From positions 27,294,028 through 27,358,027 of the forward strand of contig CM042966.1 of NCBI GenBank assembly GCA_023678885.1: a stretch of DNA of 64,000 nt, given 5' to 3'. The notes beneath the pieces are model-generated. The model saw only the letters and a program-made list of their open reading frames with translations, ran no database searches and was not told the origin of the DNA. Source of the stretch: Pogostemon cablin (taxonomy: Eukaryota; Streptophyta; Magnoliopsida; Lamiales; Lamiaceae). This document shows, piece by piece, positions 33,592 through 45,260 of the stretch; the first letter of the stretch is position 1, and every line of letters starts with the position of its first letter. Position numbers and translations under genes: made by a program.

Positions 33592-36422
33592 GGCCGAGTG
33601 ACAGAATCAAACATAAAACATGAGAGTTTAAATAATTTATATAATGTGCGCGATATAAGATAAAGTAATTGGTCAATTCATAATGTCAATATTAAATATA
33701 GACTAATATAAGTATTGGTGGTTTTATATCATTTACTCGACATAATTACTTCCATGTACTATGATATTAGTTTTCAACTCAACTTGACTCATAAATATAA
33801 AGATCAATAATGGTCCACATAAGTATCTCAATTTGAGATAAAATCCTGTTTAATTAATGTCAACGTTCATGTATACTAAAATGACAAAACAAGATATCAA
33901 TTAGAAACAACTTATAATGAGCTCTTAATGTCAATTGTTCATCATAAGTTTGTTACAATCTTTCAATGATCTCATATTCATGTAATGTTCAATGAATGTC
34001 TTTATAGAAGATCATTTGCGTAATGGATCCGAAATCATAAGATTAGTGTCATTATGCTAAATTGGCATCTTTGTTTCTAAAGTTATTTTTAACGACAAAA
34101 TACTTTCATTCCATATGTTTTAGCACCTTTGGAATATTCATCGTTTTAGAGAAGATCAATGCAGCAGAATAATCATAATAAGTTTTCAGCGATTTTATAT
34201 TAATGTCAACTTATTTCAAGTCCTGAAATTAAATTCCACATTAATTTTCTTAAATTGTAACCTCAAAACATGCCACAAGTTAACTTTAATAGTGAATGTA
34301 TGTAGTTTTCATAAACTTCTTCACACTTTTGCATGATACAATATCTCCGACTTAGAAACATAAAAGTCGAAGTGAACTTTCTTGCATCATATAATCATCT
34401 TAATCTGAATCTATATTTAATTACATCTAAGTAATTAAAATTTCGATAAGTAAGAACGGGTACTTCATTTCATATAAAAATACCATAATATTTCCTTATG
34501 CAAATTATGGTCATCCATTTATGAATCACTTCAATAATGACCAAGCATTCTAACAGCAAGGCTGATATTTGGTCTTTATACAATTTTGTATATCTTAAGC
34601 TACCAATAACATATGCATAAGGAATATTATAGTACGTTTCAATTCATTATTGGACATTACATAAGGTTGAACTTATAATTTCGCTTTCGGATTGGAACGT
34701 GCTTTACAAATACCTTTCCATCCATTATCTCTATTGAACTTTAATAACATATACTTATAGAGACATCTTTAATGTTATTGTGATATGTATCGAAATAATT
34801 CTATCTCAATCACATAAGTTGTCTCCTCATATATTTCATTCCAAAGTTCTTTAAGGTAAATAATTTATTGGTTTCATATAATAAACCAAGGTCATCAGTT
34901 GCAAGCAAGTTTATCATCAACATATAGAATTAATGTGCTCCCACTGACTTTCAGATATGTACATCGATTTACGATGTTTTTCTTAAATTCAAAAGATATC
35001 ATAAAAGGAAAGCATGCTTAAGTTTGTATGTTGATTCTTTAAGTTTACACGTCATGTGATATTTTTCTTCAATGGAAAAACGCTTGAGTTGATCAAGTCA
35101 TAGTCTTGTATAAAAATAACTTGTTATATCTCTTTACAATTATGTCATCTTTTTTAGTAAAATCTTTAGCAACAACTCTAGTTTTATATCTTTCTAAAAT
35201 CGTCATCATAAGGATACATCTGTATCAAATTCTTTTATAACTCTTTGGCAATTCTAAGAAGATATTAAACTTCATTATGAGCCATTGATTTCAACTCGTC
35301 TTTCATAGCATTTACTCATTTAATAGAATTAGTACTCCATGACTTATTCCAAAACTGGAATTTTATCATTTATTATAATGTCAAATTTTAGCTCATTTTA
35401 TTATATCACATATGCAATCGTTAGAAATAGCGGATATATTGTCCTTCAGACATTCTTAATGCTATTTGATGTGATATATCTAATGAAAGCTCATTCATAA
35501 TTGATTTAGTAAAATCGGATCCATTAAGAGAGTAGAATAACTTATATGTTGTCCTTAAAAGTTGTTTGACTATTCAACAATTATATAACAACTTTAGAAA
35601 AAGTTTAGATACATGTATTTTCAAATTCTCTACCCAACTTCTTCAATAACCACATTTCATGGTTTCATACTCCCACTGATTTTACAATTCTTAATGAATT
35701 TGACATTCCAGTTTTAAAATTCTCGTACTATGGTTAAGACCATAAAATCCATACCTTTTAAACTTTAAGGATAATTTATAAGGAAATAACTTAAGTTTCT
35801 TATATCCAATTTTTTCATATGGATGTAAATCATAATCCCCATTGGACAGTTTAAAACATGCAACTGCCTAAGATCGAGTTTTCTATCAGCTCATAAGGTG
35901 TTTTGAAAACTGCTTTACTAAAAACTCGACCATCACATAAGTGGCAGTTTTAAGTGCATAAGTCCACAAAATATGGGTATAGATTAATCATTCAACATGT
36001 TTCCAACCATATTCAATAAAGTACGATTACATCATTCTGCTACACCAATTTATTGTGGTGTGCAACATTAAGTATAAATGTCAGCTTTTCGTGTAATTAA
36101 GCGATTGACCATGATAATTCATCACACTTTCCATAAAATTCATCAGTTCTTCCAATCTTTATAATTTTCACTTTTCTATCTAATTTTCTCAACATTATTA
36201 ATAAATGTTTATCGAGCATTTATAGAATGAGAATTTTCTTGCAAAGATAAATATAACTATAATGTGAAAATTTAAATTTAAAATTAAAATTGATAAAATA
36301 TCATTATTCCTTTAAGAAGGATATTATCATAAGACTCATAATTATCGGTGTAAACTATTATAAGAAGCTGTGTAGTTATTGTGACTCTATTCTTTGTGTG
36401 TTTTATTTGCATTTCTTTAATG
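33592..36422 (-). pseudogene. copia-2 Pol remnant (integrase end, RT, RNase H region)
   Basis: Minus-strand translation near 36060-36005 gives the integrase pattern GVAE then NRTLLNMVGNM, with stops in between. Near 34940-34905 it gives LILYVDD, the reverse transcriptase active site (YVDD on the minus strand of 34913-34924). The rest is too eroded for me to draw domain borders. RNase H would be expected toward 33600. No continuous frame survives. Confidence 0.7.
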
Positions 36423-36427
36423 CAATT

Positions 36428-38076
36428 TGATGAGAGTGATAATTCACGCATTTTAAGCTCTGATTTGTGGGGAAATTGAGTATGATTTAGTCTATTATCA
36501 AGACGAATTGGGATGTTTATGGAAAACACACGAATCAGATGCTACTGAGGTTGTTTGAGCATATTTGTACAGGAAAATAGGTTTTAAGTGCTCAGAATCG
36601 AAAGACATAATTTTTCGCGATGTTGTTCGACCTGGAGAGGCTGTTCGACCAGCATCAGCTAAGTCGAATGGAGGAGATGAGTCGAACAGGAAGCGTATCA
36701 ACTTACAGAGAGGTCATTCGACCAAGGAAGCATGTTTGACCAAATGAAGTCAAGCCGAACAAGGGAGGTCAAGTCGAATGGCAGGCAGAGACGAAGTTCA
36801 GTTTACAAACACGCCGTTCGACCTCAGTTCGACCAAGAGGTCCTGTTCGACCACACCAAGTCTAGTCGAACGGCGACACATCAGCTTCAAAATATTAGGA
36901 TTTCACCTCTAGTGCGTGTTTTCTATAAAAAAGCCCAGTAAGAGTCCATAAGGAGAAGTAATAAGTATAAAAAGAGATGTAGATCACACCAAAAAGAGAG
37001 TTAGATTCCACATCCATCCTACACCACATCTAAACCCTAACTCCATCCGCAGGAGCAGTAGAGAGAGATTCGTGCAGCGAATCAAGTGAGAACCAAGTAA
37101 AGATTCAAGACGGAGCGAGAAGCGATAACGCCTATCTCTAGGGTTTACTTCACAACTTAAGCATTCTTGTATTTTTCAAGACTCTGAGTAAGATCTATCC
37201 AATCACCATGAACGTTCTTCGAAGCGTCATGGGCTAGAATCGCTTTGGTAGTTCTAGGGTTATGAAGGTTTTTATCTAGTTAATTGAACTTCCGCATGCT
37301 ACTCCGTACAACACTACTTGTGGATTTATTTTATATGAGACTATGCTTTATTAATTCATACTCAGAGTTATTTTGTGTATCATTAACTGTTATGTAGAGT
37401 CTGAATACATGTCATAGTTATTGATTGAGTGCGTTCACTGCTGAGCAGGTTATATGTTATGATTCTAAGTGAGGAAACTCCGAAGCTTTATTAGAACTAT
37501 CTTATGTAAATACTTATTAATTAAATTGTATTCGGGTTAATAAGTAAGATAAAGAGGATAATTATATAGTACCTATAAAGGGAGATCATATCGGGTTAGA
37601 GTACTTAGTGCACGGGAAATAATCGATACTGATAATACCTAGAAAGGGGGGTGTAATTATATCTCTTACTCTAAGGTAATTCACACGTTTTACACACTTA
37701 TCTGCTTGTGTCTATAGAGTAGGTTTGCATGGTTTAGTGATGTGTCCATAGTCCATAAGGCATAGTCGGACATTGACATGTGGAAGGAAAATTAATTAGT
37801 GAAAATGTATTACCCAAAGAGCTACCTATCTTCTCACTTGTTAAACTCTCATTTATCTTTACTGTTTTTATTTATTTGCTATTTTATTATATGTTCATTA
37901 GTTTAATCAATATCCTCATTCAAATTACCAACAATAGTTTCTCTAGTCTAAATAATAATAAATTGATAACCAACTGTCCTTTGGATTCGATAAATATAAC
38001 TTGGTCGCTTATCTAAGCTTCAATCGCATCCTTCATACTTGGGGATTAAAATTATGTGTTGAGAAAATGCCCAACA
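36428..38076 (+). repeat. 5' LTR of the Athila element (1649 bp)
   Basis: Direct repeat of 48695-50354. Contains a cluster of TTCGACC/GGTCGAA motifs at 36623-36880 and, further on, CTCTAGGGTTTACTTC (shared by both LTRs). Confidence 0.95.
36623..36880. repeat. TTCGACC/GGTCGAA motif cluster in the 5' LTR
   Basis: GTTCGACC, ATTCGACC, GTCGAAC and GTCGAATG words occur about a dozen times in 260 bp, in both orientations, with CAGTTTACA-like spacers. Counterparts lie at 39770-40125, 44720-45075 and 48888-49145. Confidence 0.85.
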
Positions 38077-38082
38077 AGTTTC

Positions 38083-38100
38083 TGGTGCCATTGTCGGGGA
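38083..38100 (+). other. Primer-binding site of the Athila element
   Basis: TGGTGCCATTGTCGGGGA, seven bases after the LTR. The tRNA-Asp type site is TGGCGCCGTTGCCGGGGA, so there are two or three changes. Confidence 0.85.
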
Positions 38101-38189
38101 TAATTATCTTTATCAAATTTATTGTTGCTATTTTATTTGAAACTATTATATTCTTGTCTTAGATTCTAACGCTTATTTTTCTTAGGTGT

Positions 38190-40574
38190 ATGCACACTAG
38201 ATCAAGGGCAGGAGAATTAGCACCTTTTAATCCAGAGATCGGTGCATCGTCGAGGAAGAAGAAGGTAAAAAAGAAGAAGAACATAAATATAGAACCAACG
38301 GAAGCTCTTAATTTAGGTGGTAAAGTTGACGAGCTGAACTCAAAAGCGATTGAAGTTGTAACTGGAGATATATCGGAGCAGAAGCAATCAACATGGCAGT
38401 GAACCCTGATAATCTTGTCATTCGTGAAGTTTATAAGAACAACGGAGGAGGCAATGCGGGGATGTTAGGAGCAAGAAGGGCTAGAGCTGATTTTGATCGA
38501 TCTTCACCCTGCTCTTATCAGGATGATTGAAAGGAGTCCCTTCTCTGTGGGAACCTTTGAAGATTCTCAGCAACATCTGAATAAGTTCCTGGGTTACGCA
38601 ATCACACAAAAAGATGCAGGAACTCATGAAGATGCAAGGAGATTCATCTTATTTAAGTTCTTATTTCCTGAAAGAGTGAGAGATTGGTGCGATACTCTTA
38701 ATGCTGCTGAATGCACTACTTGGGAGCAATTGAAATTAAAATTCTTGGAGCGATACATGCCACCTTCAAAGGTGTTTAAGATGAAACAAGAAATTAATCA
38801 ATTTGCTATCAGTGGTAATGAGAAGTTTTATGAAGCATGGGATAGATTCAAGGGCATGCTTAGGAGGTGTCCACAATATGGGCTATCTATAGCTCAATAC
38901 ATCAGTATTTTTTACGACGGATTGGACTATAATTCTCGAGCTTTACTTGATGCTTCATCAAATGGAGCACTGCTTACAAAGTCATCCATTGAAACCGAAA
39001 AGCTCTTTGAGGATATTTCATTGAATTCAAGATATTGGCCAACTGATAGAGTGAGAGGCACCTATGTCCTTGGAAAAGTAGCACAGGTTGAACATACGAT
39101 GCTGAAGTCGAGTAGAGAAGATGAGATCGTCTCGAGCTTGGCTAATATCAATAAGCTACTTGAAACACAACAAAAGCAGATAACTGATTTGTTACAGAGA
39201 GTACCAATGATGATGCAGCAGGATGACGGTGAAGAAAGACTGATCCAAGAGGAGTTTAAAGAAGCAAACTATGACATGGGACAATGTTTTCAAGGAATGA
39301 GGTATCCAAATAATCAAGAAAACAGGAATTACCAAGGGAAGTACAACAATTGTGGTCCCCAGGGTAACTACCAACAACCAAGAAGGCCGGAGTTTTCATG
39401 GAGCAATCCAAATACGGGTATGCAGCCTCCTGTTGGTGTTAATCCTGGTGCTAAGATGGAAGAATGAAAATCTGGTTTGGAGGATACGGTGAACCGTTAT
39501 GTGGCTAGGAATGATGCAACGGTGGATCGCATTGAGATCAAGATATATTCGAGTCATGAAGAGTTATCCAAGCAGATGAAAGACCTTACCATGTTGATGG
39601 AAAAAATGGCAGGGAATATGAATAAGTTGACGCAAACTGTTGAGAAGGGTAAGCTCTCATCTCAAAGTATTACGAACCCTAAGTCTTGTAACACCATCAC
39701 ATTAAGGTCCGAGACGCAGTACGAAGGTCCAATAAAGCCGGTGGGCAAAAATGATAAAGGCAGCAACCTTGTTCGACTAACACTACCTAGTTTGACCAGA
39801 CCAGATGGTCAAACTGATGTCGAACAGTTTCTAGAAAAATAGAGTTACGATGCTCTATTTTCTGTTCCGCAGTTCAACCAAGACCATACTATTCGACCAA
39901 ACCATTATGATCGAACCATGGTCAAACAGGCACCGACGGAAAAGAAAATTTAAGCTCAGGTTACAGAGCCCCCATTCGACCAGACTTGTCCCATTCGACC
40001 TGACTATTCTGGTCGAACTATGGTCGAATCAGTACTTGACGAATTGAACCCTTTTACAGAGTCCTCTTTTAACCACACTCATGCTATTCGATCAGACTAT
40101 TCTGGTCGAACAGTGGTCAAATAGCTTCATGCACCTCCCGTTTCGATACCAAATGCTACACCTGTTGTTCAGAACACTCCAGAGCCATCACAAGAGCTGA
40201 ATACTGAGCTTATAGTAGAGAAAAAATGGGAAAGAGCTAAGAGATTGAAAGCCGAGAAGGATAAAGTGAATGAGGTTGAACGTGATGAATGGGGAATTCC
40301 AAAGACAAAGATACCTCCTCCGTTTCCTTTTAAGATAGTGAAGAAGGGATTGGAAGATAAGTTCAAGAGATATCAAGATATAATTAACAAGATAAGCTTG
40401 ACTATTCCTTTCTCCAAAGCAATCATGGAGATGTCGTACTATGCCCGATTCCTTAAAGATATCATATTGAAGAAGAGAAGTTTGAACGAAGTAGAGATAG
40501 TGAATCTATCAGAAAACTGCAGCTCGATCATTCAGAGAAAGTTGCCACAACCCAAAGAAATACGACCTCTCTGA
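38190..40574 (+). pseudogene. Athila Gag and Gag-protease linker, broken
   Basis: The first ATG after the leader is at 38190, with a Lys-rich start. A stop near 38400 separates it from the main capsid part (38493-39467). That part shows PFSVGTFEDSQQHLNKFL, the WEQLKLKFLERYMPP pattern and EAWDRFKGMLRRCPQYG, hallmarks of the Athila/Tat Gag. Three more segments follow in the same frame (39477-39842 and beyond), broken by TGA at 39465, TAG at 39840, and stops near 39949 and 40120. The linker at 39770-40125 encodes about three degenerate copies of a peptide like IRPDYSGRTMVE, made by the TTCGACC DNA repeat. The last part (40245-40574) contains SYYARFLKDI and the Lys/Glu-rich region before protease. 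Confidence 0.9.
39770..40125. repeat. TTCGACC/GGTCGAA motif cluster within the Gag linker
   Basis: Same motif as in the LTR, here within the coding frame. TATTCGACCA, CCATTCGACC and TGGTCGAAC recur with a period of about 80-100 bp and spell repeated IRP.YSGRTMV-like peptides. Confidence 0.85.
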
Positions 40575-40600
40575 GATATACGGTTTATGCCGAAAAGAAG

Positions 40601-41467
40601 TTGAAGGATTCGGGAAGCTTCACTATTCTATATGAGATTGGAAAAGGGCCAGCACGAAAAGCTTTGTGTGATCTTGGTGCAAGCATCAACTTGATGCCCT
40701 TATCTATATTTAAGAAGCTAAGTTTGGGGGAGCTCACTCCCACAATAGTGGCTCTACAATTGGCGGATTGGTCGATGACTTTTCCGAAGGGTGTGATTGA
40801 GGATGTACTTGTAAAAGTAGAGAAGCTTGTCTTTTCTGTGGATTTTCTTGTGCTAGAAATGGAAGATGACAAAGATAATGTCCTTCTTATTTTAGGAAGG
40901 CCATTCCTTGCCACAACTGGAGCTATGATTGATGTCCAAAAGGGGGAGCTTAGATTGAGAATGGATAAAGAAGAGGTTCTTTTCAACCTTGATAGGGCAA
41001 TGAAGATGCCGATAGAGACGTAATGTTACAGCATTGATGTGGTGGAGGAGATCGTGAAGGAAGATATGTCCTTGATCCTATCAAAGGATCCCTTGGAGAC
41101 ATGCTTGGTGGAGTCTCTTACTTTTCCTACCACGGAGCTAGATGAGCTCTCTAATGAGGTATGTATTGAATTTCTTGAAAATTTACTTGCCTTGGGTGAT
41201 GACATGTATGAATCTAATAGAACCAAGCTTGAAGAAGTTAAGTGGACTAGGCAATACCTCCCATTGGATAAAGAAAGCACATCGAAGGAAGAAAAGAAGG
41301 AGGAGTTGAAACCACAACCAGAACACTTGAAGTACGCCTATCTAGGAGAAAATAAAACTTATCCGGTAATTGTATCTTCTTCTCTTATTGATGATCAACT
41401 TGAAGAGTTGTTAGATGTGCTTAAGAAGTATAAGTCTGCTATAGGTTGGACTCTAGATGATTTGTAG
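40601..41467 (+). pseudogene. Athila protease and start of Pol
   Basis: It is in a different frame (+2) from Gag, with no visible programmed shift site, so this is probably damage near 40575. The aspartic protease is recognised by ALCDLGASINLMP (the usual active site is DLG/DSG) at about 40665-40700 and by the flap and core pattern LILGRPFLAT at about 40890. A TAA at 41021-41023 breaks it. The same frame resumes at 41039 into an acidic linker ending IGWTLDDL, with a TAG at 41465. This leads to the reverse transcriptase N-terminus, which reads as SPSYCMHKIRL and similar before another frame change near 41560-41670. Confidence 0.85.
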
Positions 41468-41670
41468 GGAATTAGTCCATCGTATTGCATGCATAAGATA
41501 AGGTTGCTAGATGAAGCTAAGGGATGCATTCAGAATCAGAGGAGGGTTAATCCCGCGATTTAAGAATTAATTAGGAAGCAAATCCTAACGTGGTTAGATG
41601 CAGAAATTATATATCCCATTAGTGACAGTCCGCATGTGAGTTCATTGCATGTTGTAGATAAAAAGGGGGC

Positions 41671-42960
41671 ATGACTATTGTGCAAGCCGATGATGGCGAG
41701 ACCTTAGCCACTAGGATTCCTATGGGATGGCGTGTGTGTACGGATTACAGAAAACTGAATAAAAATACATGCAAAGACCATTTTCATCTTCCTTTCATGG
41801 ATCAAATGCTTGACCGTCTAGCAGGGTATGAGTTTTATTGTTTCTTCGACGGGTACTCAGGTTATAATCAAATCATAATTGTACCCGAGGATCAAGAAAA
41901 GACAACTTTTACTTGCCCTTATGAAACTTTTGCTTTTAGGAAGATGCCTTTCGAATTGTGTAATGCACCTACTACATTTCAGCATTGCATGATGGTCATA
42001 TTTGACGGTTTGATAGAGAAGATCATGGAGGTGTTTATGGATGATTTTTCTGTGTTTGGTTCCTCTTTTGATGTTTGTTTGTCTAACCTATCTGTTGTTT
42101 TAAAGAGATGTCAAGAAACTAATCTTGTTTTGAATTGGGAGAAGTGCCACTTCATGGTGAGAAATGAGATTGTTCTTGGGCATCATATTTCGGCCAAGGG
42201 ACTGCAGGTTGATAGAGTAAAAGTGGTGGCTATTGAGAAGCTTCCACCACCTAAGAATGAGAAAGTAGTGCGGTCCTTCCTCGGACACGCCGGATTCTAT
42301 AGAAGATTTATCAAAGACTTCTCAAAATACTCCAAGCCCTTGTCTCACTTACTTGAAAAGGATGTTCCGTTTGTTTTTGATGAAGAATGCCTAACAGCTT
42401 TTCAGGTTTTGAAAGAGGCGCTTATTACTGTATCTATCTTGATCACACCGGATTGGACTCAACCGTTTGTACTTATGTGTGAAGCAAGTGATTTAGCACT
42501 TGGAGTGGTGCTCGGGCAGCTGAAGGAAAAGAAGTTTTGCGCTATCTACTATGCGAACAAAACTTTTGATGTAGCACAAAAGAACTACACTGTCACTAAA
42601 AAAGAATTTTTAGCTATTGTGTATGCATTCAAGAAGTTTCGAAAGTATTTGGTTGGCATGAAGACTATAGTGTACACAGATCATTTTGCGATTCGGTACT
42701 TGATGGAGAAGAAGGAAGCGAAGCCCAGGATTATTCGATGGATACTTCTTTTACAAGAGTTTGATATGGAGATCCGAGACAAGAAAGGAACGGAGAATGT
42801 TATGGCGGATCACCTATCAAGGTTAGAGATGAGGGAACATTGTGATGACTCTTTTGAATACATTGAAGAGATGTTCCCTGATGAGAAGATTATGGCGATG
42901 ATTGTTGAAGGAGTGGATAGAGCTTGTGTAGTGCTTGCCCAAGGAATGGAACCACCCTAG
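41671..42960 (+). pseudogene. Athila reverse transcriptase-RNase H
   Basis: Open 429-codon stretch. RT motifs in order: WRVCTDYRKLN, FDGYSGYNQI, FAFRKMPFELCNAPTTFQ and the active site VFMDDFSVFG at about 42030-42060, then LGHHIS. RNase H follows from about 42460 with MCEASDLALGVVLGQ, where the usual catalytic Asp (DAS) is Glu. TKKEFLAIVYAFKKFR, YTDHFAIRYL and ADHLSRL are further RNase H signatures. The start of RT is missing from this frame because of an upstream shift, and the first few codons here come from a displaced start. Polymerase function would be to copy the element RNA. The D-to-E change and upstream breaks argue against activity. Confidence 0.9.
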
Positions 42961-44124
42961 TATGCAGATTATGTCAATTATATTTCCGTGGGAGAAATTC
43001 TGAAAGATCTCAATAGGTATCAACTTGCCAAATTTAAGAGAGATGCTGAGACTTTCATATGGTATGATTCGTTCGTCTATAAAATTTATACGAATTCTAT
43101 CGTCCGTAGGTGTGTGCCCGAAATGGAGATGGAGAGTGTTCTTGAATTTTGCCACGCACAACCTAACAGTGGGCATTTCGGAGCCCAAAAGACTGAAGCC
43201 AAGGTACTACAATCCGTTTTATATTGGCCTTCCTTGTTTAAAGATTGTGAATCCTATGTGGCGACATGCGATAGATGTCAAAGGATGAAAAATATAAGTA
43301 GGAGGGATGAGATGCCACTTCAGCCAAACATTGTTGTAGAGATCTTTAATGTATGGGAAATTGATTTTATGGGGCCGTTTCTCCCATCTAATGGATTCCT
43401 ATACATCCTTCTTGCTGTTGATTATATTTCTAAGTGGGTGGAAGCGATTCCAATGCGCATGAATGATTCAAAGACTATTTTATCATTCTTGAATAAACAT
43501 ATTTTTGCCCGCTATGGAGTTCCTAAAGCACTAGTAAGTGATGGAGGTTCACACTTTGTCAACAAGCTCATTGAAAAAGTTCTCAAGGACTATGGTGTTA
43601 AGAATAGGATTACTACACCCTATCATCCTCAAGCGAATGGGTAAGCGGAAGTCTCTAACCGGCAAGTAAAGCAAATCCTGGAGAAGGTAGTTGGAACCAA
43701 TAGGAAAGATTTGGCTATGAAGCTAGAAAATGTCTTATGGGGGGTCCGTACATTATACAAGACAGTGCTTCACATGTCACCTTATCAAATTGTCTATGGA
43801 AAGCTGTTCCATTTACCCGTAGAAATTCAGAATAAGTCTTTTTGGGCAGTAAGGAGCTTGAACTTATCCATAAAGGAGGCTAAGGATTTGAGGTTGACGC
43901 ATATCAATCAATTGGATGAGTTTAGAAGTCAAGCTTCTAAGAACTCGGTGATCTATAAGGAGCGAATGAAGAAGTGGCATGACTTGAAGATCACGTATAA
44001 AGAGTTCAAGCAAGGAGATGAGGCATTACTTTTTAACTCTCGTTTGAAGCTTTTTGCAGAAAAACTGAAATCAAAGTGGACGGGACCGTTCATTATCTAT
44101 AGAGCCTGCGGAGGGGAGTTTTGA
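42961..44124 (+). pseudogene. Athila integrase, one premature stop
   Basis: It continues in the same frame as RT after a TAG at 42958-42960. Zinc-binding HHCC residues are visible as CHAQPNSGHFG then CDRCQRM (43147-43290). The catalytic core has WEIDFMGPF, SDGGSHF and YHPQANG, where the third acidic residue should follow shortly. A TAA at 43642-43644 falls immediately before the AEVSNRQVK sequence that holds it. The C-terminal part (43711-44124) shows MSPYQIVYGK and the DEALLFNSRLKLF region typical of gypsy integrases. A single stop separates two otherwise well-kept halves, so decay is relatively recent. Confidence 0.9.
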
Positions 44125-44129
44125 AATCA

Positions 44130-44719
44130 TGGACAAAGATGGAGACATCATAGCGGCGAATGGGCATTGATTGATGCATTATAAGTCACCGGATGATGCT
44201 TGTGTCATCTTTGAAGATACCTTATATTGAGTTGGTACCGTCGTGACTCTCTGACGTTAAACAAGAGCGCCTGTTGAGGGCTTTCCCTCCCGTTTTATTA
44301 TTTTATTTATTTTGTGTGAGTAAGAAATTTTTATATTTAAGGTGTTTACTAATCGGCAATTACATCTCTTTCAAACTTAGTTTCGACTATAGTTTCTACT
44401 AAGTTTGGGGGGTGTGATGTACTTACCTTATTGAAGCACCAAGAGTATAATTTTTTCTTTGTAACGTTTGCTAGGGAAGTTGATTTTTCGGTATATTAAA
44501 CTTTAAAAGATTTTGATATGTTAATTTTTTGCAATTTGCCTAGTGTTCGGTGGTGTTTTATTTATTTTAGTATGGGCGGAGTATTATACATAATTTTTAT
44601 ATAGTCTAAGAGTGGTTCTCTGGCTTTTGTTTTGAGTATTATTAGGCTTGATGTTGTCCTAGAGTTTGAGTTTTGCAGGGAAAGTTGAGAAAAGTATGAA
44701 ATTGTTGAAGTTCAGAAGC
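44130..44719. other. Athila non-coding spacer after integrase
   Basis: Holds the remains of the integrase end (to about 44230), then T-rich DNA with AAGTTTGGGGGGTG (about 44399), a purine-rich tract of the kind seen internally in Athila elements. Confidence 0.5.
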
Positions 44720-45075
44720 TTGTTCGACCAAACCATGTTGTTCGACCAAGGTACTGCAGTCGAACGGTGGTCGAACAAAGTGCCTAAACACGAAACCAAC
44801 TTACAAAAGCTCAGTTCGACCAACACAACTTGTTCGACCAAAACTCTGAGGTCGAATGACGATCGAACGAAGCAGAGGAGAACAGGGGGTGACGTTTCAG
44901 TTTACAGAGTTATAGTTCGACCTCACACTGTTGTTCGACTAAGACATTTAGTCGAACGAGGTCACGTTTTATGGGCAAGCTTGTGCAGTTCTACCAGAAG
45001 CCCTAGTTCGGCCAATCTGTTCGAGTCGAACTGGGTCTGGAATCGCGAATAAAGGTCAGTTTCCGCGAGTTGTTC
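44720..45075. repeat. TTCGACC/GGTCGAA motif cluster before the env-like gene
   Basis: TTGTTCGACCA, CGGTGGTCGAAC, AGTTCGACC and GTCGAACGAGG recur with CAGTTTACAGAG spacers, as in the LTR cluster. It ends about 190 bp before the ATG at 45261. Confidence 0.85.
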
Positions 45076-45260
45076 GAACTATTCCCGTCACCCTTTCTCG
45101 AGCACTCGTACCGACTAGTAAGATCTTCACTCTAAACTCTTTCCACACTTAATTCTTCGTCTCCACACACTTCCACAACCCAGTTTTGAAGGATTCAAGT
45201 CCAAATTTGGGCTATTTCATTCAAAAATTTTGGGGATTTTTTCCGTACATCACACACACC

